DNA of 64,000 nt. Origin: Kushneria pakistanensis. Lineage in GTDB: Bacteria > Pseudomonadota > Gammaproteobacteria > Pseudomonadales > Halomonadaceae. The position numbers and the translations under genes are program-made. Positions 17,360 to 25,969 of this stretch are shown here, piece after piece (the first letter of the stretch is position 1; each line of letters starts with the position of its first letter). The notes beneath the pieces were generated by a model. The model was not told the origin of the DNA. It saw only the letters and a program-made list of their open reading frames with translations, and searched no databases. The DNA lies in NCBI RefSeq assembly GCF_014652795.1, contig NZ_BMZM01000001.1:124001-188000 (forward strand), in the 5' to 3' direction.

Positions 17360-18253
17360 TCAGACAGCGCCCGCAGGGGCGTTAAAAAAGGACAGCGTTT
17401 CGTCGATGATCTCGTCGGGACACTCTTCGGGCAGGTAATGACCGCAGGGCAGGGCGCGACCGCTGACGTCCAGTGCGCAGGCGCGCCACAGCGTCATGGG
17501 ATCAAAAAGCTTTTCGATGACGCCGTGTTTACCCCACAGCACCCTGAGCGGACAGCGAACGTGATGGCCGGCCTCGCGGTCGTGTCGGTCATGCTCGAGA
17601 TCGATGGTGCTGGCGGCGCGGTAGTCCTCGCACATGGCGTGCGCCGTACCCGGCAGCGCCATGGCGTCCCGGTAGGCCTGCAGGGCCTCATCGGAAAACG
17701 GCGCGAGCCCTGCGTGGCGGTTGCCCATGACGCCGTCGATCCAGGCGCGCGGGTCGGCCTCGATCAGTCGTTCCGGCAGCGGCGCAGGCTGAATCAGCAT
17801 GAACCAGTGGAAGTAGGCGCTGGCGAAGGCGCGATCGGTGCGCTCGTACATGTCCAGCGTCGGTGCGATGTCCAGAAACATGGCGCGCTCGATACGCTCC
17901 GGATGATCCAGACACAGCCGGTGGGCCACGCGGGCGCCGCGGTCGTGGGCCAGTATCGAGAAACGATCGAGCCCCATGGCCTGCATCAGCGCTACCATGT
18001 CACAGGCCATGGTGCGCTTGCTGTAGGTGACATGCTCGGCATCGCCGGTCGGTTTCGAGGAGTGACCATAGCCGCGCAGGTCCACCATCACGACATGAAA
18101 GTGTGCCTTCAGTGCAGGTGCCACCCGGTGCCAGATGACATGGGTCTGCGGATGGCCGTGCAGCAGTAGAAGGGGCGGCCCCTCGCCACCGGCGCGCCCG
18201 TGCAGGGTGACGCCATTTACCTCCAGATCGAACGTCCTGAACATTTCGAGCAT
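17360..18253 (-). CDS. Alpha/beta hydrolase of the haloacetate (fluoroacetate) dehalogenase type
   Basis: The 297-residue protein has the fluoroacetate dehalogenase pattern. The nucleophile Asp104 is in HDRGAR, with Arg105 and Arg108 as carboxylate-binding candidates. His149-Trp150 (YFHWF) and Tyr211 (CEDYRA) match the halide-stabilising trio known in that family. His272 (CGHYLPEE) is the base. Such enzymes turn haloacetate into glycolate. A tryptophan that lines the pocket in some members is not evident near residues 171-180. ATG at 18253 follows CAGGAG; an earlier in-frame start at 18280 is less likely. It appears cotranscribed with the dmlA-like gene and divergent from a LysR gene. An epoxide-hydrolase activity is less likely because of the HDRGAR/HW pattern. 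Confidence 0.8.
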   Translation of the reverse strand: MLEMFRTFDLEVNGVTLHGRAGGEGPPLLLLHGHPQTHVIWHRVAPALKAHFHVVMVDLRGYGHSSKPTGDAEHVTYSKRTMACDMVALMQAMGLDRFSILAHDRGARVAHRLCLDHPERIERAMFLDIAPTLDMYERTDRAFASAYFHWFMLIQPAPLPERLIEADPRAWIDGVMGNRHAGLAPFSDEALQAYRDAMALPGTAHAMCEDYRAASTIDLEHDRHDREAGHHVRCPLRVLWGKHGVIEKLFDPMTLWRACALDVSGRALPCGHYLPEECPDEIIDETLSFFNAPAGAV

Positions 18254-18286
18254 GACAGGCTCCTGCCGTGGCGGACTCATGGGGTG

Positions 18287-18318
18287 ACTGGCGCATGAAA
18301 GTACTGGCGCATGAAAGT
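18287..18318. repeat. Perfect tandem 16-bp repeat in the promoter region of the dehalogenase operon
   Basis: ACTGGCGCATGAAAGT occurs twice head to tail (18287-18302 and 18303-18318), followed by ACT and the palindrome CTCTAGAG. It starts 34 bp upstream of the dehalogenase start, in the shared regulatory region with the LysR gene. Confidence 0.75.
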
Positions 18319-18403
18319 ACTCTAGAGGATTCGTCGGCGTTTATAATCAGGCCATCAGGCAATTGATTATTGAACAAGAGTGGATAATTGACGGAGAGCA
18401 GTC

Positions 18404-19312
18404 ATGAAGGCCATCAGCGATCTGCACTTCTTTCAGGTGCTGGCCCGACATGAGTCGATGACGCAGGCCGCGCAGGCACTGGGGCTGTCGCTGTCGGCGG
18501 TCAGCAAGCGGTTGGGCCAGCTGGAGAAGCGTCTGGGGGTACAGCTGATGCGCCGGACCACACGGCGTCTGGCGTTGACCGGCGAGGGAGAACGCTATCT
18601 GCAGCGTGGTGCCGTGCTGCTTCAGGAGCTTGACGAGCTGGAAGCCTCGCTGGGCACTCAGCGCCATGCCCTGTCCGGTCGGCTGCGGGTCAACGCTACC
18701 TTTGGTTTCGGGCGTGCCCATGTGGCCCCGTTGATCGAGCAGTTCACCCGCAAGCATCCGGAAGTGGACGTCATGCTGGATTTAAGCGACTACCCGCGCG
18801 ATCTGCTGGCACACGAGCTGGATATCAGCATCATCGTGGGACCGCCGCCGGATTCCCGATTGCGGGCCAGACGGCTGCTGGCCAGTCGACGCATTGCGTG
18901 CGCCTCGCCCGAGTATCTTGAACGCGCCGGCTGGCCAGAGACGCCACAGGCGCTTGCCCATCACAACTGTCTGGTCGTGCGCGAGCGTGAGGCCGGCTTT
19001 GATGACTGGCGCTTTATAAAGGGTGGGCAGGAAAGCCGCGTGCGGGTCAGCGGCACAATGAGCAGCAACGACGGTGAGAGCGTGACGCGGTGGGCCATGG
19101 CCGGGCATGGCATCATCTATCGTTCCTGGTGGCAGGTACAAAAGCCGCTGGCGCAGGGCACACTCAAAAGACTCCTGCCCGAGTTTGAGACGCCGCGCAT
19201 GGATTTCGTGGCGGTGCATCGCCAGCAGCGTTTTATTCCCGAGCGAATTGCCCGTTTTATCGATGCCATGGCAGCGGGGCTTGCCGAGCGTCTGCCGCCG
19301 CTGCCGTCATGA
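18404..19312 (+). CDS. LysR-type transcriptional regulator, probably of the adjacent dehalogenase-dmlA operon
   Basis: The 302-residue protein has an N-terminal winged helix-turn-helix (SMTQAAQALGLSLSAVSKRLGQLEKRLG) with the LysR dimerisation helix. The effector domain starts near residue 92 (GRLRVNATFGFGRAHVAPL). It resembles the DmlR-like subgroup. The gene is divergent from the dehalogenase and dmlA-like genes with 150 bp between starts, the classical arrangement for control of the neighbouring operon by a small carboxylate effector. An A+T-rich interrupted dyad (CAAT... ATAATTG, about 18360-18390) lies just upstream and is a candidate operator. Confidence 0.9.
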   Translation: MKAISDLHFFQVLARHESMTQAAQALGLSLSAVSKRLGQLEKRLGVQLMRRTTRRLALTGEGERYLQRGAVLLQELDELEASLGTQRHALSGRLRVNATFGFGRAHVAPLIEQFTRKHPEVDVMLDLSDYPRDLLAHELDISIIVGPPPDSRLRARRLLASRRIACASPEYLERAGWPETPQALAHHNCLVVREREAGFDDWRFIKGGQESRVRVSGTMSSNDGESVTRWAMAGHGIIYRSWWQVQKPLAQGTLKRLLPEFETPRMDFVAVHRQQRFIPERIARFIDAMAAGLAERLPPLPS

Positions 19313-19320
19313 GGAGCTGA

Positions 19321-19761
19321 TCAGCTGTTCAAGCGTTCCATTTCGCTGCGATATTCGCGACCCAGACGCGTTTTCTCATCTGCTTCAAACTTCTGTCCGG
19401 CCGAGATGAAAAACTGGCTCTCTTCATCTTCAAAGTGATGCAGCGCCATGTCCTGCAGCTTTTTGGCATAGCCAAGCCAGGCCGAGGAGCTGAAGTCGGT
19501 GCTTTCCATCAGCTCGATGACCTCATCCATTTCGTGATGCTCGGCGATGCCATGGCGGGACTTTTCGATGCCATTGTCATAGGCCATCAGCGGACTGTAA
19601 AAGTAGCGCTCTTCGGCGGCTTCATGGGTCTGCAGGGCGGTCTTGACGCGCTTGAAGAGTTCTTCGCGGCCGTCACTGTCACCATGGGTCTTGACCAGCA
19701 GGTCCAGCAGCGTGCGCTGGATATCGTGGTCCTTGCGGATTTCTTCAAAAATGGTGCTCAT
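19321..19761 (-). CDS. Hemerythrin HHE-domain protein
   Basis: The 146-residue protein fits a single hemerythrin-like four-helix bundle with probable di-iron ligands His12, His46, Glu50, His75/His76, His108/His109 and an acidic residue near 113 (LHHFEDEES). Proteins of this type bind oxygen or nitric oxide, or help with iron or oxidative stress; the exact role is unknown. It is monocistronic, tail to tail with the LysR gene, and follows a GAGGAG-like site. Confidence 0.9.
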   Translation of the reverse strand: MSTIFEEIRKDHDIQRTLLDLLVKTHGDSDGREELFKRVKTALQTHEAAEERYFYSPLMAYDNGIEKSRHGIAEHHEMDEVIELMESTDFSSSAWLGYAKKLQDMALHHFEDEESQFFISAGQKFEADEKTRLGREYRSEMERLNS

Positions 19762-20038
19762 GGGGCGACTCCTCGAATCAGGCGCTCAACAGGTCGGGGG
19801 TAATATCACGACAGTCAGGTTATCGGATATTGTATTTTATGATGCAGGTTAACAAAGTGTTGCGATGTCGCCTGCAGTGTAGTTCTCGCCGCACCGAAAT
19901 GCCTGTCACGGTACGGCTCTGGTAGACTCCGTCGGCTACAATGCGCGCATGGTATCGAGTCCTTCGATACGTTTGCGCAACCAGGTTTGTCAGGTGCAGT
20001 CATCGGCCCTTTTGCAGGCCAGCACCAGGAGGAATGGC

Positions 20039-21505
20039 TTGAACATTTTGATGTTCACCAACACCTATAGCCCCATCGTGGGGGGCGTCAGCGAATCCGT
20101 GCAGCGGTTCGTTGAATGTTTCAGGGCATCCGGTCATCGGGTGCTGGTCGTGGCACCCACGCTTGACGGTCAGCCCGAAACGGAAACCGATGTCATTCGC
20201 GTGCCCGCCATGCAACGTTTCAACGGCAGCGATTTTTCCCTGCCGGTCACGATCCCCGGCTCACTCGATGACGCCATTCGGGATTTTGCCCCTGATATCG
20301 TGCATTCCAATCACCCCTTTCTACTGGGGGATACGGCCGTGCGCGTGGCTCAGGGGCGTGGTTTGCCGCTGGTATTTACCCATCACACGCTCTATGAGCA
20401 CTACACCCACTACGTTCCGGGCAATTCACCGGTGATGCAGCGCTTTGCGCTGGCACTTTCCAACGGTTATTCAGAGCTCTGCGATACCGTGATTGCACCC
20501 AGTGACAGCATTCGCACCATTTTGCGCGAGCGCGGTGTGCAGACCACGCTGGAGGTGGTACCCAGCGGTGTGGATATCGAACGCTTTGCCCAGGGGGATC
20601 GTGGCCGCTGGCGCACGCATTTTGGTATTGACGACAACGTGCACGTGGTAGGCCACGTCGGGCGGCTGGCCCAAGAGAAAAACCTGCCGTTTCTGACGCG
20701 CAGTGTCTGCCAGGCCCTGAGTGACTACCCCGACATGCACTTCATGGTAGTTGGCGATGGCGATGAGCGGGATGCCATCCTGACGCAGGCGCATCGGATG
20801 GGCGTGGGTGATCGGGTTCACCTGACCGGTGTGCTCAAGGAGCAGGCACTCATTGATGCCTACCACGCCATGGACAGTTTTGCCTTTGCCTCGTTTAGTG
20901 AAACCCAGGGGATGGTGGTGGTCGAGGCGATGGCGGCCGGGCTGCCGGTGGTGGCACTTGATGCCACCGGCGTGCGGGAGGTGCTGTCCCATGAGCACAA
21001 CGGGCTTTTGCTGTCAGAACAGGACGAACAGGCGTTTGCGGCAGCGCTGGGCAGCCTTGTGGATCCGGCGCGTTGTCAGCGTCTGCGCGAAGGGGCCATT
21101 GCCACGGCGGCGAACTTTGAGACCTGCAAGTGCGCCGATCAGTGTCTGGCGGTCTATCAACGGCTCTTGAGTGCCCATCAGGCAGAGGCCGACCGCTCGG
21201 ACAGCGATCAGACAACCTGGGAGCAGGCGCGGGCGCGCCTTGAAGCGGAATGGAACCTGCTGTGTCACCGCGGCACGGTATTGCGTCGTGTCTTTGGTGG
21301 CTCAAGGCGGGTGGTGCCCCGCATGCGCCCGGCACCGCCTACCGGTCAGCGCGTCCCCATGATCGAGGGCAGCCTGACCTCACTGTCCAGAACACCCGGC
21401 GCACACGCTGACGCCAGCACGCCGACCACGCCCGGGGCGGTGACCCTGATGCAGCTCAGGGACGACCTTGAAAGCAATGCACACTCCGAGGGCGACAAGC
21501 CCTGA
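20039..21505 (+). CDS. Glycosyltransferase family 4 protein with C-terminal extension
   Basis: This glycosyltransferase has an N-terminal half beginning NILMFTNTYSPIVGGVSESV and a GT-B C-terminal half with GHVGRLAQEKN and VGDGDERDAI. The family 4 catalytic E-x7-E type region is FSETQGMVVVEAMAAGLPVVA. It resembles GDP-mannose- or UDP-glucose-dependent glycolipid glycosyltransferases; donor and acceptor are unknown. The likely start is TTG at 20039, because AGGAGG lies eight bases before it and the protein then begins in the first Rossmann strand. A GTG/ATG start at 19949 would add 30 odd residues. About 100 C-terminal residues after the fold are polar and proline-rich. Length is 488 residues. 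Confidence 0.82.
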   Translation: MNILMFTNTYSPIVGGVSESVQRFVECFRASGHRVLVVAPTLDGQPETETDVIRVPAMQRFNGSDFSLPVTIPGSLDDAIRDFAPDIVHSNHPFLLGDTAVRVAQGRGLPLVFTHHTLYEHYTHYVPGNSPVMQRFALALSNGYSELCDTVIAPSDSIRTILRERGVQTTLEVVPSGVDIERFAQGDRGRWRTHFGIDDNVHVVGHVGRLAQEKNLPFLTRSVCQALSDYPDMHFMVVGDGDERDAILTQAHRMGVGDRVHLTGVLKEQALIDAYHAMDSFAFASFSETQGMVVVEAMAAGLPVVALDATGVREVLSHEHNGLLLSEQDEQAFAAALGSLVDPARCQRLREGAIATAANFETCKCADQCLAVYQRLLSAHQAEADRSDSDQTTWEQARARLEAEWNLLCHRGTVLRRVFGGSRRVVPRMRPAPPTGQRVPMIEGSLTSLSRTPGAHADASTPTTPGAVTLMQLRDDLESNAHSEGDKP

Positions 21506-21525
21506 TAGCGCGGCACCGGCAGCGC

Positions 21526-22203
21526 TCAGATCCGCTGCCGGCGCCGTGAGACCCACCGAAAGAAAAGCCCCAGCACCATCACGCTGGCCACCGCTGCGAC
21601 CAGCCAGACGAGATCGTCCAGGCTGCGTGAGCGGATCAGCTCGCCCAGTCGACTGCCGGCCACCGTCACGGCAGCAAGCCCCGGCACAATGCCGATGACC
21701 GAGCCAATCATGTAGACCCCGTAAGGCATGCGGCAGGCGCCGGCAATCATGTTGGTAAAGGTAAAGGGTGCCAGCGGCAGCAGGTTGAAAACGATCATGG
21801 TCCGGATGCCGTGACGCGAGACGCTGCCGGCCAGACGATGAATGCGCTCGCCGCCATAGCGGGTCAGCAGTTCCCGGCCCAGCGCTCGCCCCAGCAGCCA
21901 GGTGGCCGTGGAGGCCACCATGGTGCCCAGCAGTGCATAGAAAAGCCCCCACCAGGGGCCGAAAATCAGCCCCGTGGCGCCGACCAGTACCGTCAGCGGG
22001 AACATGATCAGGCTGCCGATCATGTAGGTCAGCATCAGCACCGGCGGTGCCCACCATGATTCGCGCAGCCGCATGGTTTCACCCAGCCACTGCTCGAGTT
22101 TTTCGGGCGTGATGGCATCACCCATGGCCAGCCACTGCCAGAAGCCGCCCAGCGCCACCATGAGCGCAATCACAATAATGACAAGCCACACACGCCTGGT
22201 CAT
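21526..22203 (-). CDS. TVP38/TMEM64 (DedA-superfamily-like) inner membrane protein
   Basis: The 225-residue protein has about five to six hydrophobic segments. The VTT-domain signature is MIGSLIMFPLTVLVGATGLIFGPWWG, with a later FNLLPLAPFTFTNMIAGACRMPYG. Relatives are lipid scramblase-like or transporter-like proteins of the inner membrane; the bacterial role is not established. It lies tail to tail with the glycosyltransferase gene. Confidence 0.88.
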   Translation of the reverse strand: MTRRVWLVIIVIALMVALGGFWQWLAMGDAITPEKLEQWLGETMRLRESWWAPPVLMLTYMIGSLIMFPLTVLVGATGLIFGPWWGLFYALLGTMVASTATWLLGRALGRELLTRYGGERIHRLAGSVSRHGIRTMIVFNLLPLAPFTFTNMIAGACRMPYGVYMIGSVIGIVPGLAAVTVAGSRLGELIRSRSLDDLVWLVAAVASVMVLGLFFRWVSRRRQRI

Positions 22204-22364
22204 GACAACGTCGTCCGCAGCCGATAAGGGCCACGAGTCTAGTCAGGCCGGGCAAGGGCATCAACCGATGCTGTCATCATAATGTCAGATGCCTGTGGCA
22301 GGTCAGGGTGTCGATGCTGCAATCGGCACAGTTGCCGCGTTGAATGAGGTGTGCCAGGACATGC

Positions 22365-23198
22365 TCAGCGCCCAACGCTGACCAGCGAGCGTATCGGACG
22401 AGCGGACTCACAGCCGGACGCGCTGGCGGCGCGTTCAAACAGATAAGCGTCCATGGCCAGGGCCTGGTGCGAGACAACGGCATTGAAGCGCTGCGGGGCA
22501 CGAGTATCGCCGGCGCCCAGCGCCACGAACAGGGGCAGCAGATGCTCGTCGGTGGGATGGGCGCGTACCGCTGCCGGTGCCTGGCGGCGATAGTCCAGCA
22601 GCGCGGCATCGTTGCGCTGCGCCATCTGTTGACTGATCCAGGTCTGGAAGGTGTCCACATAGCCGGCAACATCGGCTTGATCACCCCGGGTATCGCTCAG
22701 GTTGTGAGTAATGCTGCCCGAGCAGATCAACAGGGTATCGTCATCCAGCGCCTGTGCCAGCTGTTGTCCCAGGTAGTAGTGCCAGTCGGTATCATGACGC
22801 GCGCTGATGGAGATACCTACCACCGGGATGTCAGCCTCGGGGTACAGATGACGCAGCGGTACCCACATGCCGTGATCCAGCCCCCGCTCGGGGTCGACCC
22901 AGGACTGCAGGCCGGCAGCACTCAGGCGACAGGCGATGCTGCGCGCCAGTGTCGGCTCGCCTGCAGTCGGATAGTCAAGGTCATACAGCGGCGCCGGAAA
23001 ACCGTGAAAGTCATGAATCGTGGCAGGCTGCATGCTGCCGGTCAGGCGGGTAGGAAAGCTCGACCAGTGTGCCGAGGCAACCACAATACGCGATGGGCGC
23101 TTGAGCTGGTCGGCCAGTGCCCGCCAGGCGTTGGCGCTTTCGCCCTGGTCCAGGGCTTCCATGGGCGAGCCATGAGAAATAAACAAAACCTGTGCCAT
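22365..23198 (-). CDS. DODA-type extradiol dioxygenase family protein (YgiD-like)
   Basis: The 277-residue protein matches the LigB/DODA class. Metal-ligand histidines appear in ISHGSPM near the N-terminus, DFHGFP, and LDHGMWVPLRHLYP. HDTDWHYYLGQQLA and SGSITHNL are family blocks. Escherichia coli YgiD cleaves L-DOPA extradiol; the natural substrate here is unknown. The start is followed directly by the first strand (AQVLFISHG). The DoxX gene lies 25 bp upstream, so the two form an operon that diverges from a LysR regulator. Confidence 0.9.
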   Translation of the reverse strand: MAQVLFISHGSPMEALDQGESANAWRALADQLKRPSRIVVASAHWSSFPTRLTGSMQPATIHDFHGFPAPLYDLDYPTAGEPTLARSIACRLSAAGLQSWVDPERGLDHGMWVPLRHLYPEADIPVVGISISARHDTDWHYYLGQQLAQALDDDTLLICSGSITHNLSDTRGDQADVAGYVDTFQTWISQQMAQRNDAALLDYRRQAPAAVRAHPTDEHLLPLFVALGAGDTRAPQRFNAVVSHQALAMDAYLFERAASASGCESARPIRSLVSVGR

Positions 23199-23223
23199 GT
23201 CAGGAACTCCGGTCGTTGGACAA

Positions 23224-23655
23224 TCAGCGCTGTTGGATAAGACGAGAGAGGGTCAGTCTTCCGCCATCCAGCAAGCTCAAAGCCAATGCCGTGACGGCGA
23301 GAAATACCGGATATTCCCAACCACCGTCGGGTGCGGTGAACATCCAGCCATTGGCCAGGTGCGGCATGCTGGCGCCGGCCAGCTCGGCGGCCAGAATCAG
23401 CGCTACCCAGCGCACTCGAACGCCCAGAATCAGCAGGACACCGCCGATCAGCTCAAGACCGGTGATAGGCCACGCCACCCAGGCCGGCAGTCCGATGGAC
23501 TCGAAAAACTGACCCGTGCCTGCCAGGGTCCAGACCAGCAGCTTGGTCAGGCCATGGGCAATGAACATGGTGCCCAGCGCCAGGCGCAGCAGCAGGGCGG
23601 CGACATCCTGCCCTGCAGGACGGCTGGAAGCTGTCATGGTGGAGGTGGTTGGCAT
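23224..23655 (-). CDS. DoxX family membrane protein
   Basis: The 143-residue protein has four predicted membrane helices. The DoxX features are ALLLRLALGTMFIAHGLTKL in helix 1 and ITGLELIGGVLLILGVRVRW in helix 2. DoxX-family proteins are linked to redox homeostasis or membrane oxidoreductase subunits. It is the first gene of a two-gene unit with the DODA-type dioxygenase, and divergent from a LysR regulator whose start is about 107 bp away. The pairing is common in LysR-controlled stress operons. Confidence 0.87.
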   Translation of the reverse strand: MPTTSTMTASSRPAGQDVAALLLRLALGTMFIAHGLTKLLVWTLAGTGQFFESIGLPAWVAWPITGLELIGGVLLILGVRVRWVALILAAELAGASMPHLANGWMFTAPDGGWEYPVFLAVTALALSLLDGGRLTLSRLIQQR

Positions 23656-23762
23656 GGCATTCTCCTGAATGTCTGATTTCTGAATGCCCGCAGTTTGATT
23701 GCTTCCTTATGCAAGATAAACATGCTAATCAGAGAGTATTGGTTTTCAATCCGGAAACAATC

Positions 23763-24659
23763 ATGGATACCGTCGCAGCACTGAAGGTCTTTATGGAGGT
23801 GGCACAGCAGGGCGCCTTTATTGGCGCCGCCGAACGTCTGTCGATGTCACGCTCCTCGGTCAGCAAGCATGTCGCCTTTCTGGAGCAGCGTTTCGGGGCG
23901 CGGTTGATCAATCGCACTACGCGACGTTTGAGTCTGACCGATGCCGGGCGGGAGGTGCTGGCCCGCGGGGAAACCATTGTGCGGGAACTGGCAACGCTTG
24001 AGGGCGCGCTGCACGATGATCAGGCATTGCTGGATGGCCGGCTTCGCATCAGCGCGCCGCATGCCTTCGGGATTCGCTATCTGGGCCCCATTCTGACCCG
24101 CTACCGACAGGCATATCCGTCCGTTACGCTGGAGCTGGTGCTCAGCGACCGCCAGGTGGATCTGGTCGAGGAGGGCTTTGACATGGCCCTTCGCATTGGG
24201 ACACTGGAGGACTCGTCGCTGGTGGCGCGTCGCATCGGTGACATTCGCCTGACCCCGTGCGCTTCTCCCGAGTATCTGGCACGTGAGGGGACGCCTCAGC
24301 ACCCCTGGGAGCTGTCATCGCATCAGGGGCTTCACTATCGCTACGCTCGTCACGGTCAACGCTGGCACTTCAAAAAAGGGGCTACTCACCATAGCGGCAC
24401 GCCTCAGGCCGGCGTCACCGCCAATAGCGGTGAAGTACTCTGTGATATGGCCATCGCCGGCATGGGGATTACGCTACAGCCCGACTTTCTGCTCCACGAG
24501 GCCCTGGCCAGCGGACAGCTGGTGCGCGTGATGCCGGATTATGACCATGACGTGCTCGGGCTTTACTGCGTGTATGCCCATCGCGATCAGGTCACCCCCA
24601 GGCTTCGCAGCATGCTGGATCACCTGCATCAGTGGTTTGAACATCACCCGCTGTCCTGA
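23763..24659 (+). CDS. LysR-type transcriptional regulator, divergent from doxX-dioxygenase operon
   Basis: The 298-residue protein has an N-terminal DNA-binding domain (GAFIGAAERLSMSRSSVSKHVAFLEQRFGARLINRTTR) and a substrate-binding domain from about residue 90 (GRLRISAPHAFGIRYLGPIL). It belongs to the large CrgA/AaeR-like group that often represses a divergent oxidoreductase operon. ATG at 23763 gives the standard LysR N-terminus (MDTVAALKVFMEV). The longer frame from 23649 overlaps doxX and is rejected. Confidence 0.9.
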   Translation: MDTVAALKVFMEVAQQGAFIGAAERLSMSRSSVSKHVAFLEQRFGARLINRTTRRLSLTDAGREVLARGETIVRELATLEGALHDDQALLDGRLRISAPHAFGIRYLGPILTRYRQAYPSVTLELVLSDRQVDLVEEGFDMALRIGTLEDSSLVARRIGDIRLTPCASPEYLAREGTPQHPWELSSHQGLHYRYARHGQRWHFKKGATHHSGTPQAGVTANSGEVLCDMAIAGMGITLQPDFLLHEALASGQLVRVMPDYDHDVLGLYCVYAHRDQVTPRLRSMLDHLHQWFEHHPLS

Positions 24660-24672
24660 AGGGACCTTTTGA

Positions 24673-25491
24673 TCAGCCCAGGGGCGTGGTCACGCGACTG
24701 TGCTCAGGCACCAGGCGATGTCGTTCAAGCGGATTCTGGCCGAAGTAGCGCACCAGCAGCGCGTAAAGGTCGGGCCAGACACCCTCGAGCAGATCAGGCG
24801 CGCTGAAAAAGTACTCGCAGCATACGGCGAAGAACTCGCTCGGGTGCGTGGCTGCATACTCGTCAATGGCCGGGACCTCGCCGCGCTCAAGCGTGTCCTG
24901 CAGGGCATCCCAGGCGCGCATGAAAGTGTCGTACCACGTTTTTGGATCGATGTGGGCCGGCAGGGCGGGCTGGCCATCGACGGCCATGTTGCCGGTCATG
25001 TCGAGCTTGTGGGCAAACTCGTGAATGATGACGTTGAAACCGTGCCAGTCTCCCGAGCGCTCGATGTCCTCCAGCGACAGCACGACCGGCCCGCCCCAGG
25101 AAGTTTCCCCCGCGCGCTCATCATCAAACTCGTGCATGACACCAAAGTCATCAAGCTCCTGCACATGACGGCGAAAGGCGCCCGGCACCACGATGATCTC
25201 ACGTGTATCTCCCAGGCTGGCAAGCGCCTGATGATCCGACCAGCCAAGGCTCATCAATGCGATCTGCGCGGCCAACTCAAGGTGGGCCTCGATGGACCAC
25301 TCGAGTTCACGGGGCAGTGACAGACGCAGCTCGAACAGCACGCGCCAGCTGCGCACGCCCAGTCTAGCCAGCATGGGCTCGGACAGCCCGGCCAGCAGGG
25401 GCAGGTTGGCGTGAACATTGCGCCATGCCGCGTCAGGTAGCGGATGACGCGCCTGCCATCGCTGCCATTTATGCTCCTGCCACCAGCCCAT
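24673..25491 (-). CDS. mtfA: Mlc titration factor A, zinc-dependent peptidase
   Basis: MtfA binds the glucose repressor Mlc in enterobacteria and has aminopeptidase activity. The 272-residue protein has the zinc motif HEFAHKLD (about 156-163) and downstream PSEFFAVCCEYFF, which supplies the third ligand region. The N-terminus (WRNVHANLPLLAGLSEPMLARL) is also typical. Whether Mlc exists in this organism cannot be judged from the window. The gene is convergent with the LysR gene. Confidence 0.92.
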   Translation of the reverse strand: MGWWQEHKWQRWQARHPLPDAAWRNVHANLPLLAGLSEPMLARLGVRSWRVLFELRLSLPRELEWSIEAHLELAAQIALMSLGWSDHQALASLGDTREIIVVPGAFRRHVQELDDFGVMHEFDDERAGETSWGGPVVLSLEDIERSGDWHGFNVIIHEFAHKLDMTGNMAVDGQPALPAHIDPKTWYDTFMRAWDALQDTLERGEVPAIDEYAATHPSEFFAVCCEYFFSAPDLLEGVWPDLYALLVRYFGQNPLERHRLVPEHSRVTTPLG

Positions 25492-25595
25492 GCTTGCCTC
25501 TCAAACCGCTTGTTGATGTCCTGATGATAGAAGAGGAATGCCCGGAAGGTCATTACAGTCCCGGGGATGGCGGCGTCAGGCGCCTTTTACCCATG

Positions 25596-25622
25596 AAAAA
25601 GGGCCTCCCGACAGGGAGGCCC
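25596..25622 (-). terminator. Intrinsic terminator of the small lipoprotein gene
   Basis: Stem GGGCCTCCC (25601-25609) pairs with GGGAGGCCC (25614-25622) around a GACA loop. On the minus strand it is followed by TTTTT. Confidence 0.88.
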
Positions 25623-25654
25623 GATGCATGGATGGTTGATCCATCAGGCAGGGA

Positions 25655-25867
25655 TCAGGTGGGTGACCAACCGCGACCTTTCATGCAGTCATCATAGGTC
25701 TGATCGTTGTCAGCCTTGTTTTCCATGACCTGGCAATCGGCCTGGTCGGAATGCAGCTGCTGAGAGGTACCATCCGGCTTTTCCCAGTCCGGCCCGCCGG
25801 CGCAGCCGCCAAGCCACAGTGTGGTGAGTGCCAGGGTTGCACCGGTCATTAATGCTTTTTTCATCAT
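25655..25867 (-). CDS. Small lipoprotein of unknown function
   Basis: The product has 70 residues: a lipoprotein signal peptide ending LGGC (Cys22), then a short mature part of about 49 residues. That part contains two further cysteines (DCQV and DDCMKGRGW), which may form a disulfide. The C-terminal DDCMKGRGW block is common in small proteobacterial lipoproteins of unknown role. The start follows GGAGGCG, and a strong terminator lies 33 bp after the stop. Confidence 0.85.
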   Translation of the reverse strand: MMKKALMTGATLALTTLWLGGCAGGPDWEKPDGTSQQLHSDQADCQVMENKADNDQTYDDCMKGRGWSPT

Positions 25868-25969
25868 CGCCTCCTGCTGATAGGAGGATTGGCAGGCATG
25901 CCTACCAATCCTTGCAAAAGCTTAGAACAACGGCGTACAAACACAATGATCCACTGGCAACCGATCGTA

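Noticed and set aside
16212-17438. A 408-residue plus-strand open frame
   Set aside because: Fully antisense to the dmlA-like gene, which has unmistakable family motifs. Shadow.
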